Numbered from the stretch's first letter, positions 1 through 9,500 are shown. The stretch is DNA of 64,000 nucleotides from Gemmataceae bacterium (GCA_019636445.1 JAHBXO010000006.1:124001-188000); one strand, 5' to 3'. Notes: generated by a model not told the origin, from the sequence alone. A program made the numbers and translations.

Positions 1-1115
1 GCGATCATGCAGTTATCGAGAAGGGTGCCGTGTCCCTCTTTCACGGCCTTCAGTTTCTCCGTGAGATAGGCGAGCTGCGTGACGAGATAGGTGTTGATGA
101 TCTTCAACTTGTCGAGGTTGTCCGGCTTGTTCATATGGTGCGAGAGAGTGTGGTGCCCTTCGTTCACGCCGATCATGCGATACTTCTGTTCGCTTCCCTC
201 GCGGCCGAGCATGAAGGTGCCGATGCGAGTCGTGTCGGTCTGGAAGGCGAGCACCAACAGGTCCAGTTGCAGTCGGATGTGCTCGGTGAGGTCGGCGGGG
301 ACGCCGGCGGGGCGCGACACGTCGTCGGGCAGGACGGCCGGGGAGAGCGGTTCGACGCGGGTCAGCCGCTTTTCCAGTTCGCGCACGCTGGACAGGTACT
401 GGTCGAGCTTGCGCCGGTCGCCACCGCCGAGCTTCCGTTCCAAGTCTTTGGCGTCGTCGAGGACGGCGTCGAGGACGCTCGCCCGTAGTTCGTTTCGGGC
501 GCGCGTTTCGGGATCGTTGGGTTTGTCGGCGAAGAGGCGGTCAAAGACCAGGCGAGGGTTCACTTCCGGCGGCACGGGCGTGGTGGCGTCCCGCCACGAG
601 AGCGTGTGTTCGTAGACGCAGGAGTATCCGCTATCGCAGTTCCCGGCCCCGCGGAACTTTTCGATGGCCAGTTCGAGCGAGGGCAACCGCGTACGGTCGC
701 CGAGTCGGCGGGCGGCGAGTTGATCGGCCGACAGGCCCGCCTGGAAGTTCGCGCCGGCGGTCTTCTTCGGTTGGGTACCGGTGAGGAAGGCACCGCTCGC
801 CCGCGCATGGTCGCCGGCACCGTCGCCGTTGGCGCGCGCCTTGTCGCACGTCAAACCACTGAAGACGATCATGTCCTTGCGGTGCTCCGCCATCGGTTTC
901 AGACATGTCGGCAGATCGTAGTCCGCGCCTTCCGCCTTCGGGGTCCAGTGGGGCATGATCGCCCCGTTTGGCGAATAGATGAACGCCATCCGCCGCGGCG
1001 CCGTCGTTATCTCCGCCGCGACTCCTTTCGGCAGCATCGCGTCCAGCAGCGGCAGCGCCATCGCCGTGCCCGCCCCGCGCAGCACCGTCCGCCGGGACAG
1101 CAATCGAATCGCCAT
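1..1115 (-). CDS. DUF1552 family protein (C-terminus outside window)
   Basis: About 371 codons are visible and the reading frame runs off the left edge. The product starts with LLSRRTVLRG followed by a small hydrophobic stretch (GAGTAMALPLLDAM), a twin-arginine-like leader, so export by Tat is likely. The body carries MAFIYSPNGAIM and HARASGAFLTG, patterns of the DUF1552 family, which is abundant in planctomycetes and normally sits next to a DUF1592-type cytochrome protein. Here that partner ends one base before this gene starts, so the two are surely co-transcribed. The biochemical role of DUF1552 is not established; inference: a periplasmic or surface protein acting with its cytochrome-like neighbour. 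Confidence 0.85.
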   Translation of the reverse strand, partial: MAIRLLSRRTVLRGAGTAMALPLLDAMLPKGVAAEITTAPRRMAFIYSPNGAIMPHWTPKAEGADYDLPTCLKPMAEHRKDMIVFSGLTCDKARANGDGAGDHARASGAFLTGTQPKKTAGANFQAGLSADQLAARRLGDRTRLPSLELAIEKFRGAGNCDSGYSCVYEHTLSWRDATTPVPPEVNPRLVFDRLFADKPNDPETRARNELRASVLDAVLDDAKDLERKLGGGDRRKLDQYLSSVRELEKRLTRVEPLSPAVLPDDVSRPAGVPADLTEHIRLQLDLLVLAFQTDTTRIGTFMLGREGSEQKYRMIGVNEGHHTLSHHMNKPDNLDKLKIINTYLVTQLAYLTEKLKAVKEGHGTLLDNCMI

Positions 1116-1116
1116 G

Positions 1117-3372
1117 TCACTTCTCCGGAGTGGTTCGCTTCTGGAAGGGGTCGCTCTGGACGATCGCGAGGATCAGGGTGGAGAACCGGTCGTCCGCCCG
1201 GCCGGCGGCCTCCATGATACCATTCACCGCCCGGCGATCATAGTCCTCCAGCCCGCGCCCGAGCGCGTAAGTCAGCATCTTCTCGGCGAGGCACCGAACG
1301 AACGCGGCCTTGTCCGCCCGCAGCAGCTTTCGTAGCCCGTCCGGCCCATCGAACTTGCGTCCGTCGGGCAGTTCGCCGGAAACATCGATGGCGACGCCGG
1401 CGTCCTTCTCCCGCCACGCCCCGATGGCGTCGAACTGCTCGAACGCGAACCCGATCGGATCCATCCGGCGGTGGCAGGAGGCGCACACGGCGTTCGCCCG
1501 GTGCTGCTCCATCTGCTGGCGAAGGGTCCCTTTCAGTTGCTTCTGGTCCTCGAGTTCGGGGATGTCCAGTTCCGGCGGCGGGGGCGGCGGGGGCGTGTTG
1601 AGCAACTGGTCGAGGACGAACTTGCCCCGCTTCACCGGGGAGGTGCGCGTGGCGTTGGACGCGAGCGCGAGCAGGCTGGCGTGGGTGAGCATTCCGCCGC
1701 GGTGGGGCGGAGCCGGGACTCGCACGAACTCGCGGCCGGTCACGCCCACGATGCCATAGTGCTTCGCCAACTCCGCGTTCACGAACGTGAAGTCGGCATC
1801 GAGGAGGTCCGGCACGCTCCGGTCCTCGCGAACCATCGCTTCGAAGAACAGCAGGCTTTCCCGCAGCATCGCCTGGCGCAGCGTGGGGGTGAAGGTCGGG
1901 AACAGGACCGGATCGGGCGAGGCGAGGTCGAGCTTGCGAAGCGTCAGCCACTGTTCGGCGAAGCCGTGGAGGAAGGACGTCGATTTGGGATCTTTCACCA
2001 TGCGGCGGACCTGCGCCTCCAGGTTTTGCCGTAGCTTCCCCCGGCTCGCGAGCGCGAACAACTCGTCGTCCGGCATGCTGTTCCAGAGGAAGTACGAGAG
2101 CCGGCTGGCGAGTTCGTACTCGCCGATCGGGTACGTGGAACCCGGGGCGCTACCGGACGGGTCGAGTTCGACGCGGAAGAGGAAATGCGGGGAGACCAGC
2201 ACGCGATAGAGCGCGGTGCGGACGCGCAGTTCGAACCGTTGGCCTCGCTTCTCGGCGGCGTCGTAGAGGGCGAGGCACTTCTCCACTTCGGCGTCGGTGA
2301 CGGGTCGGCGGAACGCGCGGTTGGCGAAGCGGGCGACGATCTCGCGGGCCGCCTCGCGCGGGGTTTGACCGGGCTTATGGGCCATCAGCCGCGTATGGGC
2401 CGCCGGGTACGCGAGCGGCGGAGGGTCGAACGGCCCCTCCACCTCGATGCCTTTGAGGTGAAGGATCCGCTTCCGATCGGCGTCGGGGTTGAGGAACTTC
2501 ACGCCGACGCGGCCCGTGCCGGCTTTCACCACCACGCGCGCTTCGATGGTCTCGGGTTTGCTGGCGCTCGCCCGGACTTCGTACTCCTTCACGTCCTCGC
2601 CCATCACCCGCATCATCACGCGGATCGGTTCGCCGTCGCCCTGCGCCCCGCCGACGGTACACCGCACGCGATAGGTGCCGGCCTCGAGCGAGATCGTCTT
2701 CCCCAGCTCGCCGGCGACGTCGATGGAACCGGTGCGAATCGTGTCGAAGTTCCACTTTTCGCGCTTCGGCGGATCGGCGATCACGATCGCCTCGTCGAGG
2801 ATCGCCTCGGCCGCCGACAGATACTTTTCCAGCAGCAGGGGCGACACCGAGAGGACGTCGCCGATGTTGTCAAACCCGTAACCCACGTCGTCGGCGGGGA
2901 AATCCTCGGTCGCCTGGAAATGGACGCCCACGAGGTCGCGGATCGTATTCTCGTATTCCACGCGGTTGAGCCGCCGCATGGTCACGCGCCCGGGGTTCGG
3001 CTTTGCCGCCGCGTCGGCCCGGTCGAACACCGTCTGAATCGCGGCGACCACCGCGTCGATTTCCTCGGCTTTCGGCCGGGGCTTCTCCGGAGGCGGCATC
3101 TCGCGCGACTTCACCATCTGCCGGACGGTCTCCCAGATTTTGCGGTCGGCGACCAGCGAAGCGTCGTCCATGTACTTCGCGAACGACAGGTCGGCTTTCG
3201 GTTTGCCGCCGCCGTGGCAGCCCGTGCAATGGCTCTTCAGGAACGGGAGAATCTGCTTCTCGTAGATGACGGGTTTCGCGCTTTCGCCCTTGGCCGCGCG
3301 CGGCGGCTCGCCGTGCAAGCCCAGGCTCGCGAACGAAAACACGACGAGCGCCAGCGGGAAGAGTCTTGTCAC
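1117..3372 (-). CDS. DUF1592/DUF1588/DUF1585 planctomycete cytochrome-type protein
   Basis: 751 residues. A signal peptide (residues 1-21) is followed by a planctomycete-type cytochrome c segment with the haem-binding motif CTGCH at residues 49-53. After it come the usual modules of this family in order: a DUF1587-like block (MRRLNRVEYENTIRDLVGV near residue 130), a beta-rich carbohydrate-binding-like middle, then DUF1595, DUF1592 (YFLWNSMPDDELF), DUF1588 (HRGGMLTHASLLALASN) and DUF1585 (C-terminal, including a second CASCHRRMDPIGFAFEQFD cysteine motif). Length and order match the family. It forms an operon with the DUF1552 gene. Function is unknown; the haem motifs suggest redox or electron-transfer chemistry outside the cytoplasmic membrane. 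Confidence 0.92.
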   Translation of the reverse strand: MTRLFPLALVVFSFASLGLHGEPPRAAKGESAKPVIYEKQILPFLKSHCTGCHGGGKPKADLSFAKYMDDASLVADRKIWETVRQMVKSREMPPPEKPRPKAEEIDAVVAAIQTVFDRADAAAKPNPGRVTMRRLNRVEYENTIRDLVGVHFQATEDFPADDVGYGFDNIGDVLSVSPLLLEKYLSAAEAILDEAIVIADPPKREKWNFDTIRTGSIDVAGELGKTISLEAGTYRVRCTVGGAQGDGEPIRVMMRVMGEDVKEYEVRASASKPETIEARVVVKAGTGRVGVKFLNPDADRKRILHLKGIEVEGPFDPPPLAYPAAHTRLMAHKPGQTPREAAREIVARFANRAFRRPVTDAEVEKCLALYDAAEKRGQRFELRVRTALYRVLVSPHFLFRVELDPSGSAPGSTYPIGEYELASRLSYFLWNSMPDDELFALASRGKLRQNLEAQVRRMVKDPKSTSFLHGFAEQWLTLRKLDLASPDPVLFPTFTPTLRQAMLRESLLFFEAMVREDRSVPDLLDADFTFVNAELAKHYGIVGVTGREFVRVPAPPHRGGMLTHASLLALASNATRTSPVKRGKFVLDQLLNTPPPPPPPELDIPELEDQKQLKGTLRQQMEQHRANAVCASCHRRMDPIGFAFEQFDAIGAWREKDAGVAIDVSGELPDGRKFDGPDGLRKLLRADKAAFVRCLAEKMLTYALGRGLEDYDRRAVNGIMEAAGRADDRFSTLILAIVQSDPFQKRTTPEK

Positions 3373-3768
3373 GCGACGCCCCGGTGCCGAGCAACCGAAC
3401 GGGATGGTTCAAGGTCGGATTCGATGGAAACTCCGCCGAACCGCCGTCCATGAATTGTTGACGAACTCGACGCCGGGAACAACCGATTTCCAGGAACGGC
3501 CGTTCCGGAGTCGGCGTCGCCGGTGGTTCCCAGGAATGATTTGCCGGTTTGATTTCCAGTCGATCGATTCAAGAACTCCAGACTCTGAACTCAGATCTCG
3601 ATATTCCAATTCGAGATGTGAGTTCTGAGGGATGAGTACTGAGCCAAGTCGCTCGCTCTCCCGGAGAATGTCCGGGAAGAACTGTTGAGACGGAGCGTCG
3701 GATCGAGTAAAAAAGAATCCCCACCCGTGCGGTCGAACGCGCGATTGCCCTTCCGCGGGAGACGCAAC
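3373..3768. other. 396-base divergent intergenic region carrying a dispersed repeat
   Basis: It separates the leftward DUF1592 operon from the rightward DUF1501 gene and must hold both promoters, though no convincing -35/-10 pair stands out. Positions 3531-3655 hold copy A of a dispersed palindromic element whose second copy lies at 17686-17816. Short ORFs here have no coding character. Confidence 0.6.
3531..3655 (+). repeat. Dispersed palindromic element, copy A
   Basis: About 125 bases that match, in inverted orientation, the element at 17686-17816. Shared landmarks are CAGGAATGATTT at the left end, CCAGTCGATCGATTC, CCAGACTC, and the right end GAGTTCTGAGGGATGAG followed by GAGCCA. The centre contains a hairpin built from CTCGAT and ATTCGAG. 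Copy A is a little shorter in the middle than copy B. It encodes no protein and looks like a non-autonomous (MITE- or REP-like) element. Confidence 0.75.
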
Positions 3769-5178
3769 ATGATCCACGGTTCGCAACACTCCCGACGGAC
3801 GTTCCTCCTGGCCGGCGGGCTGCCGTTCTTTGGCATGAACCTCGCCGGCCGCGCGCTCGCCGCCCCCACGCCGACCGGTCCGCGGAAGGCCGCGAAGTCG
3901 GCGATCCTCATTTGGCTAAGCGGCGGTGCCTCGCACATCGACACCTGGGACATGAAGCCGGACGCGCCGGTCGAATTTCGCGGCATCTTCAAGCCGGTCC
4001 CGACCTCCGCCCCGGCCATCCAGTTGTGCGAACACCTGCCGCACCTCGCCAGGCAGGCGCACCACCTCGCCATCGTCCGCTCGCTGGGCGATCACCGCCG
4101 GGGCACCGGCGACCACCACGCCGGCTACTACTACAACCTCACCGGCCACGCGCCGGACCGCACCTTCCACCAACTGTTGAACGCCCGCACGCCGTACCCG
4201 ACCGACTGGCCGTCGATGGCGTCGGTCGTCGCATCAAAGCGGCCGCCGCTGCCGAACCTCCCCTCCGCGATCACCCTGCCACAGAAGGAAGACGCCCCGC
4301 AATACACGCGGCCGGGGCAATTCGCGGCCCGGCTCGGCCTCGAGTACGACCCGGTCTTCGTCGACGGCAGCCGCGAGAAGCCGCTCGATTTCCAGGTGCC
4401 CGCGCTCTCGCTGTCCGGGGATACCACCGTCGCCCGACTGCAGGACCGCCGCTCCTTGCTCGGCGAGTTGGATCGCGCGCGGGGGTTGGCGGAGCAATCG
4501 GCGGCGAACCGCGAGTTCAGCATCCCCCAGCGCAAGGCGTTCACCCTGTTGGCATCGGCCGGGACCCGCAACGCCTTCGACCTGCGCGCGGAACCGGCGG
4601 CCGTGCGGGAGCGGTACGGCCCCGGCATCAACTCGATGTCCATGCTGCTCGCCCGCCGGTTGGTCGAGGCCGGCGTCCACTTCGTCACCGTCTTCTGGAA
4701 GGGCGACAAGGAACTCGACAAGCTGTGCAAGAGCGGCGGCGGGTGGGACACGCACGGGAACAACTTCACCTGCCTGAAAGATCGCCTGTTGCCCGAGTTC
4801 GACCGGCCGTTCGCGGCGCTGCTGGACGACCTGCACCAGAGGGGGCTGCTTGAATCGACGCTGGTGATCGTGTCCAGCGAGATGGGGCGGAAACCGAAGA
4901 TCGGCGACCCGCGATCCGGCGGGGTGAGCGGGGCAGGGCGGGACCACTGGACGGCGTGCCAGTCGGTGCTGCTCGCGGGCGGCGGTATTCGGGGCGGGCA
5001 GGTGTTCGGCACCACCGACAAGCGGGCCGAATACCCGGACCAGAACCCCGTCGCGCCGGAGCATATCGCCCGCACGGTGTTCCACGCGATGGGCATCGAC
5101 GACCTGCACGCCGTCGACCGCGAGGGCCGACCGTTCCACCTCATGGAAGACGGCCGCGCGCTCACCGAACTGTTCTGA
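3769..5178 (+). CDS. DUF1501 family exported protein
   Basis: 469 residues from the chosen ATG. This start is preferred over an in-frame one 84 bases upstream because it gives a clean Tat leader (HSRRTFLLAGGLPFFGM) and has a purine-rich site (GGGAGAC) just ahead. The body shows the DUF1501 hallmarks: LIWLSGGASHIDTWDMKP near the N-terminus, the SSEMGRKP block, GRDHWTACQSVLLAGGGI and a C-terminal HAMGIDDLHAVDREGRP. DUF1501 proteins belong to the alkaline-phosphatase-like fold group and are highly multiplied in planctomycetes, usually near DUF1549/1553 or DUF1592 genes. The precise substrate is unknown. A second DUF1501 gene lies at 38161. Confidence 0.9.
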   Translation: MIHGSQHSRRTFLLAGGLPFFGMNLAGRALAAPTPTGPRKAAKSAILIWLSGGASHIDTWDMKPDAPVEFRGIFKPVPTSAPAIQLCEHLPHLARQAHHLAIVRSLGDHRRGTGDHHAGYYYNLTGHAPDRTFHQLLNARTPYPTDWPSMASVVASKRPPLPNLPSAITLPQKEDAPQYTRPGQFAARLGLEYDPVFVDGSREKPLDFQVPALSLSGDTTVARLQDRRSLLGELDRARGLAEQSAANREFSIPQRKAFTLLASAGTRNAFDLRAEPAAVRERYGPGINSMSMLLARRLVEAGVHFVTVFWKGDKELDKLCKSGGGWDTHGNNFTCLKDRLLPEFDRPFAALLDDLHQRGLLESTLVIVSSEMGRKPKIGDPRSGGVSGAGRDHWTACQSVLLAGGGIRGGQVFGTTDKRAEYPDQNPVAPEHIARTVFHAMGIDDLHAVDREGRPFHLMEDGRALTELF

Positions 5179-5240
5179 CCCTCGCAAAGCCGCCGTGTCG
5201 TCTGTGCCACGGCGCACCGTTTCAGAACGAGCGTGCATCC

Positions 5241-6839
5241 ATGAATTGCGTCCGCTGGATCCCCGTTGCGGTCGTCGTCCTTGCGATTGGCCGGAGTGCC
5301 GCCGCCGACCCGCCCGGCAAGGTCGATCCGACGCGCGATCTCGCCGCGCATTGGCCCGCGGTGACCGAGCCGCGCGAGGTGCCCGCCAAGGACGTGCCGG
5401 CGCTGGGCCAGGGCGACTTCTCGATCGCCACGTGGGTGAAGGTGGACGACAAACTCGATCGCCCGACCGGCGATCTGCTCAGCCGCTACGACCCGAAGAC
5501 GCGCCGCGGGTATCACCTCACGCTCAAGAGCAGCCCGGGTGTGACCTCGAATCAGCCGAACGATCGGCACCTCCAATTTGGCATCGACGACAACCGGTCC
5601 AGCGAATGGCGAGACTGCGGCCGACCCGGCAATGCGCTCTTCGCGTTCTCGATGGCGGTCCACGACGGTGCCTTGTACGCGGGCACCTGCGAGCCGGGCA
5701 AGGACGAGACCGGGCGCGTCTACCGCTACATGGGCGACTCGAAGTGGATCGACTGCGGTGCGCCGGACCGGTCGAACGCCGTGACCGCGATGGCGGTCTT
5801 CGACGGTACGCTTTTCGCAGGCACCGGAAAGTACCGCGTGGCCGGATCGAGCCTGAAGGAGTCGGAGAATCTCACGCTCGGCGGGAAGGTCTTCCGCTAC
5901 GAGGGCGGAACGCGCTGGACGGATTGCGGCACGTTGCCGCAAACCGAGGCGGTCGGCGGGTTCGTCGTGTTCCGCGGCCAACTCTACGCGTCGTCGCTGT
6001 ACAAGCCGGCGGGGTTCTTCCGCTATGAAGGGAATTCGAAATGGACGGCGCTTGCCGTGCCGGAAGTCCTCGACCCGAAGACCCGTGAGACGGGCACACG
6101 GCGCGTCGTACCGCTGACGGTCCACGACGGGCACATCTACGCCGGCAGCTACGACGGCGGCCGAGTCTACCGCTTCGATGGCCGGAGTTGGACCGATTGC
6201 GGACAACTCGGCGACAACACGCAGACCTATTCCTTCGCGCAGTACCACGGGCGGTTGTACGTCGGCACCTGGCCGAGCGGGCGAGTCTACCGCTTCGACG
6301 GCGTCGACAAGTGGACCGATACCGGCCGCCTCGGCGACGAGTTGGAAGTGATGGGGATGGCCGTACACAACGGCCGACTCATCGCCGGCACCCTACCGCT
6401 CGGCGAGGTGTACTCCTACGAGGGCGATACCACCTGGAAGAAGCTCGCCCGGCTCGACCTCACTCCGGACGTGAAGTACCGCCGCGTGTGGACGATGGCG
6501 GAGCACGACGGCCGGTTGTTCGCCAGCACGCTGCCATCCGGAAAGATCTTCGCGTACTCGGCCGGGCAACAGGCGATGTGGGGGCAACCGTTGCCGGCCG
6601 GCTGGCACCATGTCGTGGCCGTGAAATCGGCGAATCGGCTGACACTTTATGTGGATGGAAAACGCGTCGCGCAGACTCCGCCGTTCGACGCGGCCGGCTA
6701 TCGCGTGGACGCGGACCAGCCGTTGCGCCTCGGCAGCGGCACCAACGGCCCTCTGAACGGATCGCTCGCCGATGTCCGCGTCTATCGCCGCGCGCTCGGC
6801 GATGCGGAGATCGAAGCGCTGGCCCGGAACAAACCCTGA
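5241..6839 (+). CDS. Secreted LamG-type protein interrupted by a beta-propeller
   Basis: 532 residues. The start MNCVRWIPVAVVVLAIG gives a signal peptide; longer in-frame starts overlap the upstream gene. Residues from about 53 to 115 form the first half of a LamG/concanavalin-like domain (GDFSIATWVKVDD, LLSRYDPKTRRGYHLTL). Residues about 115-440 are at least six propeller blades with the recurring pattern of FDGTLFAGT or HDGHIYAGS followed by VYRF.G..W.DCG. The second LamG half resumes near residue 450 (GWHHVVAVKSANRLTLYVDG, LADVRVYRRALGDAEI). Probably an extracellular or periplasmic glycan- or protein-binding protein; its ligand cannot be told. It follows the DUF1501 gene by 62 bases, possibly in one transcript. 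Confidence 0.82.
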   Translation: MNCVRWIPVAVVVLAIGRSAAADPPGKVDPTRDLAAHWPAVTEPREVPAKDVPALGQGDFSIATWVKVDDKLDRPTGDLLSRYDPKTRRGYHLTLKSSPGVTSNQPNDRHLQFGIDDNRSSEWRDCGRPGNALFAFSMAVHDGALYAGTCEPGKDETGRVYRYMGDSKWIDCGAPDRSNAVTAMAVFDGTLFAGTGKYRVAGSSLKESENLTLGGKVFRYEGGTRWTDCGTLPQTEAVGGFVVFRGQLYASSLYKPAGFFRYEGNSKWTALAVPEVLDPKTRETGTRRVVPLTVHDGHIYAGSYDGGRVYRFDGRSWTDCGQLGDNTQTYSFAQYHGRLYVGTWPSGRVYRFDGVDKWTDTGRLGDELEVMGMAVHNGRLIAGTLPLGEVYSYEGDTTWKKLARLDLTPDVKYRRVWTMAEHDGRLFASTLPSGKIFAYSAGQQAMWGQPLPAGWHHVVAVKSANRLTLYVDGKRVAQTPPFDAAGYRVDADQPLRLGSGTNGPLNGSLADVRVYRRALGDAEIEALARNKP

Positions 6840-6875
6840 TCGGCGACGCTTCGCGCGGTTCCCGTTGTCGTTGCT

Positions 6876-7772
6876 TTACGGCACCGCCCGCATCAGGTCG
6901 GCGGCGAGGATCGTCGGGCACCAGTAGCGCTCGATGTGCTCGATCACCAGTTCCGTTCCCCGGGCGTGGCTGACGAACGGCGGCTGGCGCGGGTCGTACA
7001 TCGCATCCGTCAGGTCGCGGACCAGCACGACGTTTAAGCCGAGTTTCACGAGCTGGCGGATGCCGAACGGCCGGCCGAGGACGCACATGTTCGTGTGGAC
7101 GCCCATGAGGGCCACGTTCTTGATTCCTTCCTGCGTCAGGAAGTTGAAGATCTCCTGCCCGTTCTCGCCGATGCCGTCGTAGCCGATGATGTCGAGGCCG
7201 GCGTGCTGGCGCGTGTACTTGCGGACGTACGCGCCGACGACCGGATCATCGCAGGCGCACTTCGCCGTCTCGACGGGCAGCTCCGGCTCGCGCGTCTCGT
7301 CGCAGTGGCACCAGGCCGCGAGCGGAATCGGCGGCTTCGCGGCCTTCGCGTTCGCGACGCGCTTGCGGTGCGGCGTGTCGGTGTACAGGTCGAGCGTGCC
7401 GCTCGGCGAGTGGATGATCTGCACGCCGTTCGATCGGGCGTGCGTGATCGTCTCGTTCATCCGCGGCACCATCACGCCGACGCGCTGGGCCGCGCTCTTG
7501 CAGTAGTGGTCGTCCCACATGTCGCAGATGATGATCGCCGTCTCGGCCGCTTGCCACTCGACGACGCGTTCCTTCGGCGGCACCGGCTTCTCGCCCTTGG
7601 GCGACGGCCGATCGCGCATGGCGAGCTTCAGCTTTCCCGGCACCTTCGGCCGCACGGCCGTCGCCTCGTCGGCGATGTTGTGGTTGCAGCCGGCATCCTG
7701 CTTCGGCTTCTCGGTCTCGACGCAGCCGATCGCCAGTCCGGCGATCATTGCGGGAATCAGATAACGGACCAT
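6876..7772 (-). CDS. Isochorismatase-like cysteine hydrolase, probable lipoprotein
   Basis: 298 residues. The leader MVRYLIPAMIAGLAIGC ends in a lipobox-like LAIGC, so the protein is probably lipid-anchored, which is unusual for this cytoplasmic-type fold. The isochorismatase-superfamily core is clear: the catalytic Asp in AIIICDMWD, and the nucleophile Cys in GVHTNMCVLGRPFGIRQL. Insertions (about residues 145-185) contain extra cysteines (CHCDE, KCACDD). Family members hydrolyse amides or enol ethers such as nicotinamide or isochorismate; the substrate here is unknown. The ATG is preceded by GGAGGG. It lies downstream of two amidohydrolase genes on the same strand, so a catabolic operon is possible. 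Confidence 0.85.
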   Translation of the reverse strand: MVRYLIPAMIAGLAIGCVETEKPKQDAGCNHNIADEATAVRPKVPGKLKLAMRDRPSPKGEKPVPPKERVVEWQAAETAIIICDMWDDHYCKSAAQRVGVMVPRMNETITHARSNGVQIIHSPSGTLDLYTDTPHRKRVANAKAAKPPIPLAAWCHCDETREPELPVETAKCACDDPVVGAYVRKYTRQHAGLDIIGYDGIGENGQEIFNFLTQEGIKNVALMGVHTNMCVLGRPFGIRQLVKLGLNVVLVRDLTDAMYDPRQPPFVSHARGTELVIEHIERYWCPTILAADLMRAVP

Positions 7773-7824
7773 CTCGACCCTCCGGTTATTTCTGCGGAAC
7801 CAACCCGTCGGCGTTCCTAGTCTT

Positions 7825-7909
7825 GTAGGTCGGGCCGAGTCTTCGAGGCCCGACAGTTTCGACTTTCCGTGGCGTGTGTCGGGCCTCGCAAAGCCTCGGC
7901 CCGACCTAC
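7825..7909. repeat. REP-like nested palindrome
   Basis: The arms at 7825-7854 and 7878-7909 are near-perfect inverted copies (GTAGGTCGGGCCGAG versus CTCGGCCCGACCTAC), and each arm also folds on itself because GTCGGGCC pairs with GGCCCGAC. The stop codon of the upstream amidohydrolase gene lies inside the right arm. The palindrome is flanked by a diverged direct repeat (7796-7817 and 7918-7941). It could act as a terminator or mRNA-stabilising hairpin between the genes, or be a mobile REP-type element. Confidence 0.75.
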
Positions 7910-8679
7910 GATTTTCGCGGAACCAGTCCGTCGGGGTTTCCGGTCTGCACGAGCCGGGTGTCGTCCGCGCCGAGGGCGGCTTCCTTCACCTTCAGCACAG
8001 CCGATTCCACGGCGAAGAGCGGCGCGTGTGAGCCGAACAGCACGCGGTTCGCGCCGACTCGGCCCGCGAGCTTCGCCACGCCGCCGACGCCTTCCATCAT
8101 CGCGATGTCGAAGAAGACCGAACCGGACCGCGCCAGTGGAATCTGCACGTCCCCCTTCGGGTCCGGCGGCATGTTCAGGATGACGATCGGGAGCTTCGGC
8201 AGCCGGGCCGCGAGTTCGATCAGTGGCCGCAGGTCCACCGGCTTCACCATCACGAGCGGATGCTGCGTGCGCTCGTCCTCCATCTTCACGGCCAACTGCA
8301 CGACGAGCGATTTCTCGCGTGCGAGCGTCAGGAGCTTGGCGAATTCCGGATTGTCGAGGGTGTAGCCGTGGTAGTTCGGATGCAAGCGAATGCCGGGCAT
8401 CTTGTGAACGTCAACGCAGCGATGCAGGTCGTCCTCCCAGACGGGAAGGTTCGGGTTCACGCTGCCGAACGGAATCAGGAACCCAGCCGACGCTTGACAC
8501 GCTTCGGCGAGCCGGGCGTTCACGGCCGCGAGATCCTTGTGGAGCAAGCCATCGAAGTGCCCGGTCCAGGCGCGCGTGATTCCGTTCGCCTTCAGCTTCT
8601 CGACGAGGCGGGCCGGCTCGCCCTGCGTAAGGTGGCGGAACGGCCAGGCGCCGAGCGAGACGTTCACGTCGATCGTCAC
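7906..8679 (-). CDS. Amidohydrolase-fold protein lacking metal ligands
   Basis: 257 residues, starting with GTG; the GTG overlaps the TGA of the upstream gene by four bases (GTGA), which fixes the start and implies translational coupling. The sequence is collinear with the Amidohydrolase_2 (ACMSD-like TIM barrel) family: [37 protein letters not shown]. The N-terminal HxH metal motif is replaced by [14 protein letters not shown], the mid-barrel His region reads VILNMPP, and the usual GSD near the end is GSH. It may be a pseudoenzyme subunit of its neighbour or use a different chemistry. The last codons fall inside a palindromic repeat. Confidence 0.8.
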   Translation of the reverse strand: MTIDVNVSLGAWPFRHLTQGEPARLVEKLKANGITRAWTGHFDGLLHKDLAAVNARLAEACQASAGFLIPFGSVNPNLPVWEDDLHRCVDVHKMPGIRLHPNYHGYTLDNPEFAKLLTLAREKSLVVQLAVKMEDERTQHPLVMVKPVDLRPLIELAARLPKLPIVILNMPPDPKGDVQIPLARSGSVFFDIAMMEGVGGVAKLAGRVGANRVLFGSHAPLFAVESAVLKVKEAALGADDTRLVQTGNPDGLVPRKS

Positions 8680-9455
8680 GGCTTCATTCCTTTCGCCTTG
8701 AGGATCGGGTCGAGCATCCGCTTCAGGTTCTCGCCGAGGATCTTTTTCTTCGCGTCGGCGGGAATGTCGGCACCCTGCACCTTCGCGAGTTGCGAAGCGA
8801 AGCTGCGGCCGGGGACGTCGCTGCCGAAGAGGATGCGGTCGGCGCCGAGTTCGCGCACGGCCATCTCGACGCAGCCGGCCGTCGGGTCGAAGCCGCCGGT
8901 CTCGCACACCAGAGTCGAAGATGATCGAATGGCGCGAATGCCGAGCTCCCAGTCGCCGCCGGTGTGGCCGCAGATGAGCGGAGCCTTCGGATGCCGTTTC
9001 GCGAGATCCACCACATCGAGCGGTGTCGATTCGCCGGGCAGGTTGCCGTTCGCCTTGAACCAACTGTGCTGGAGGATCGGCGTCTTCAGCTCGGTGGCCT
9101 TCGCGATGATCGGATCGATCTCGGCGGCCGAGCAGCGCTTCGCGACCCAGAGTTTCACGCCGACCATCGGGCCGTCCTTCACGCAGCGTTCCAGTTCTCG
9201 CAGGCTCGCCTCGGGATAGTGCGTGCTGACGTAGACGAAGCCGAACGCGCGGTCGTGGTGGTGGCTGATCGCGGCCAGCACCTGGTCGTTCTGCTTGCGG
9301 AGTTGCTCCGGCGTCGGGTCCGTCAGGAACGGCGTGCCCATCATGACGCAGACGCGGTCGATCCCCATGCGGTCCATGAACCGCAGCAGGATCGTCATCT
9401 GTTCCTCCGGCGTCCGTCCTTCGGCTGGCAGGTGCGCGTGGACGTCCCAAATCAT
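8676..9455 (-). CDS. Amidohydrolase (ACMSD-like, metal-dependent)
   Basis: 259 residues, about the usual size of small Amidohydrolase_2 proteins. The metal-binding HxH is present at the very N-terminus ([10 protein letters not shown]), followed by the other expected elements: QHSWFKANG, the mid-barrel ICGHTGGDW, and the C-terminal [12 protein letters not shown] with its catalytic Asp. Enzymes of this group hydrolyse or decarboxylate small cyclic or aromatic acids; the substrate is not evident. It is the first of a coupled pair with the gene ending at 7906 and lies upstream of the isochorismatase-like gene. Confidence 0.85.
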   Translation of the reverse strand: MIWDVHAHLPAEGRTPEEQMTILLRFMDRMGIDRVCVMMGTPFLTDPTPEQLRKQNDQVLAAISHHHDRAFGFVYVSTHYPEASLRELERCVKDGPMVGVKLWVAKRCSAAEIDPIIAKATELKTPILQHSWFKANGNLPGESTPLDVVDLAKRHPKAPLICGHTGGDWELGIRAIRSSSTLVCETGGFDPTAGCVEMAVRELGADRILFGSDVPGRSFASQLAKVQGADIPADAKKKILGENLKRMLDPILKAKGMKP

Positions 9456-9500
9456 GGATCGTCTCTCATACTGCGGGACCGGTTGAGACCGGATTGGGAA

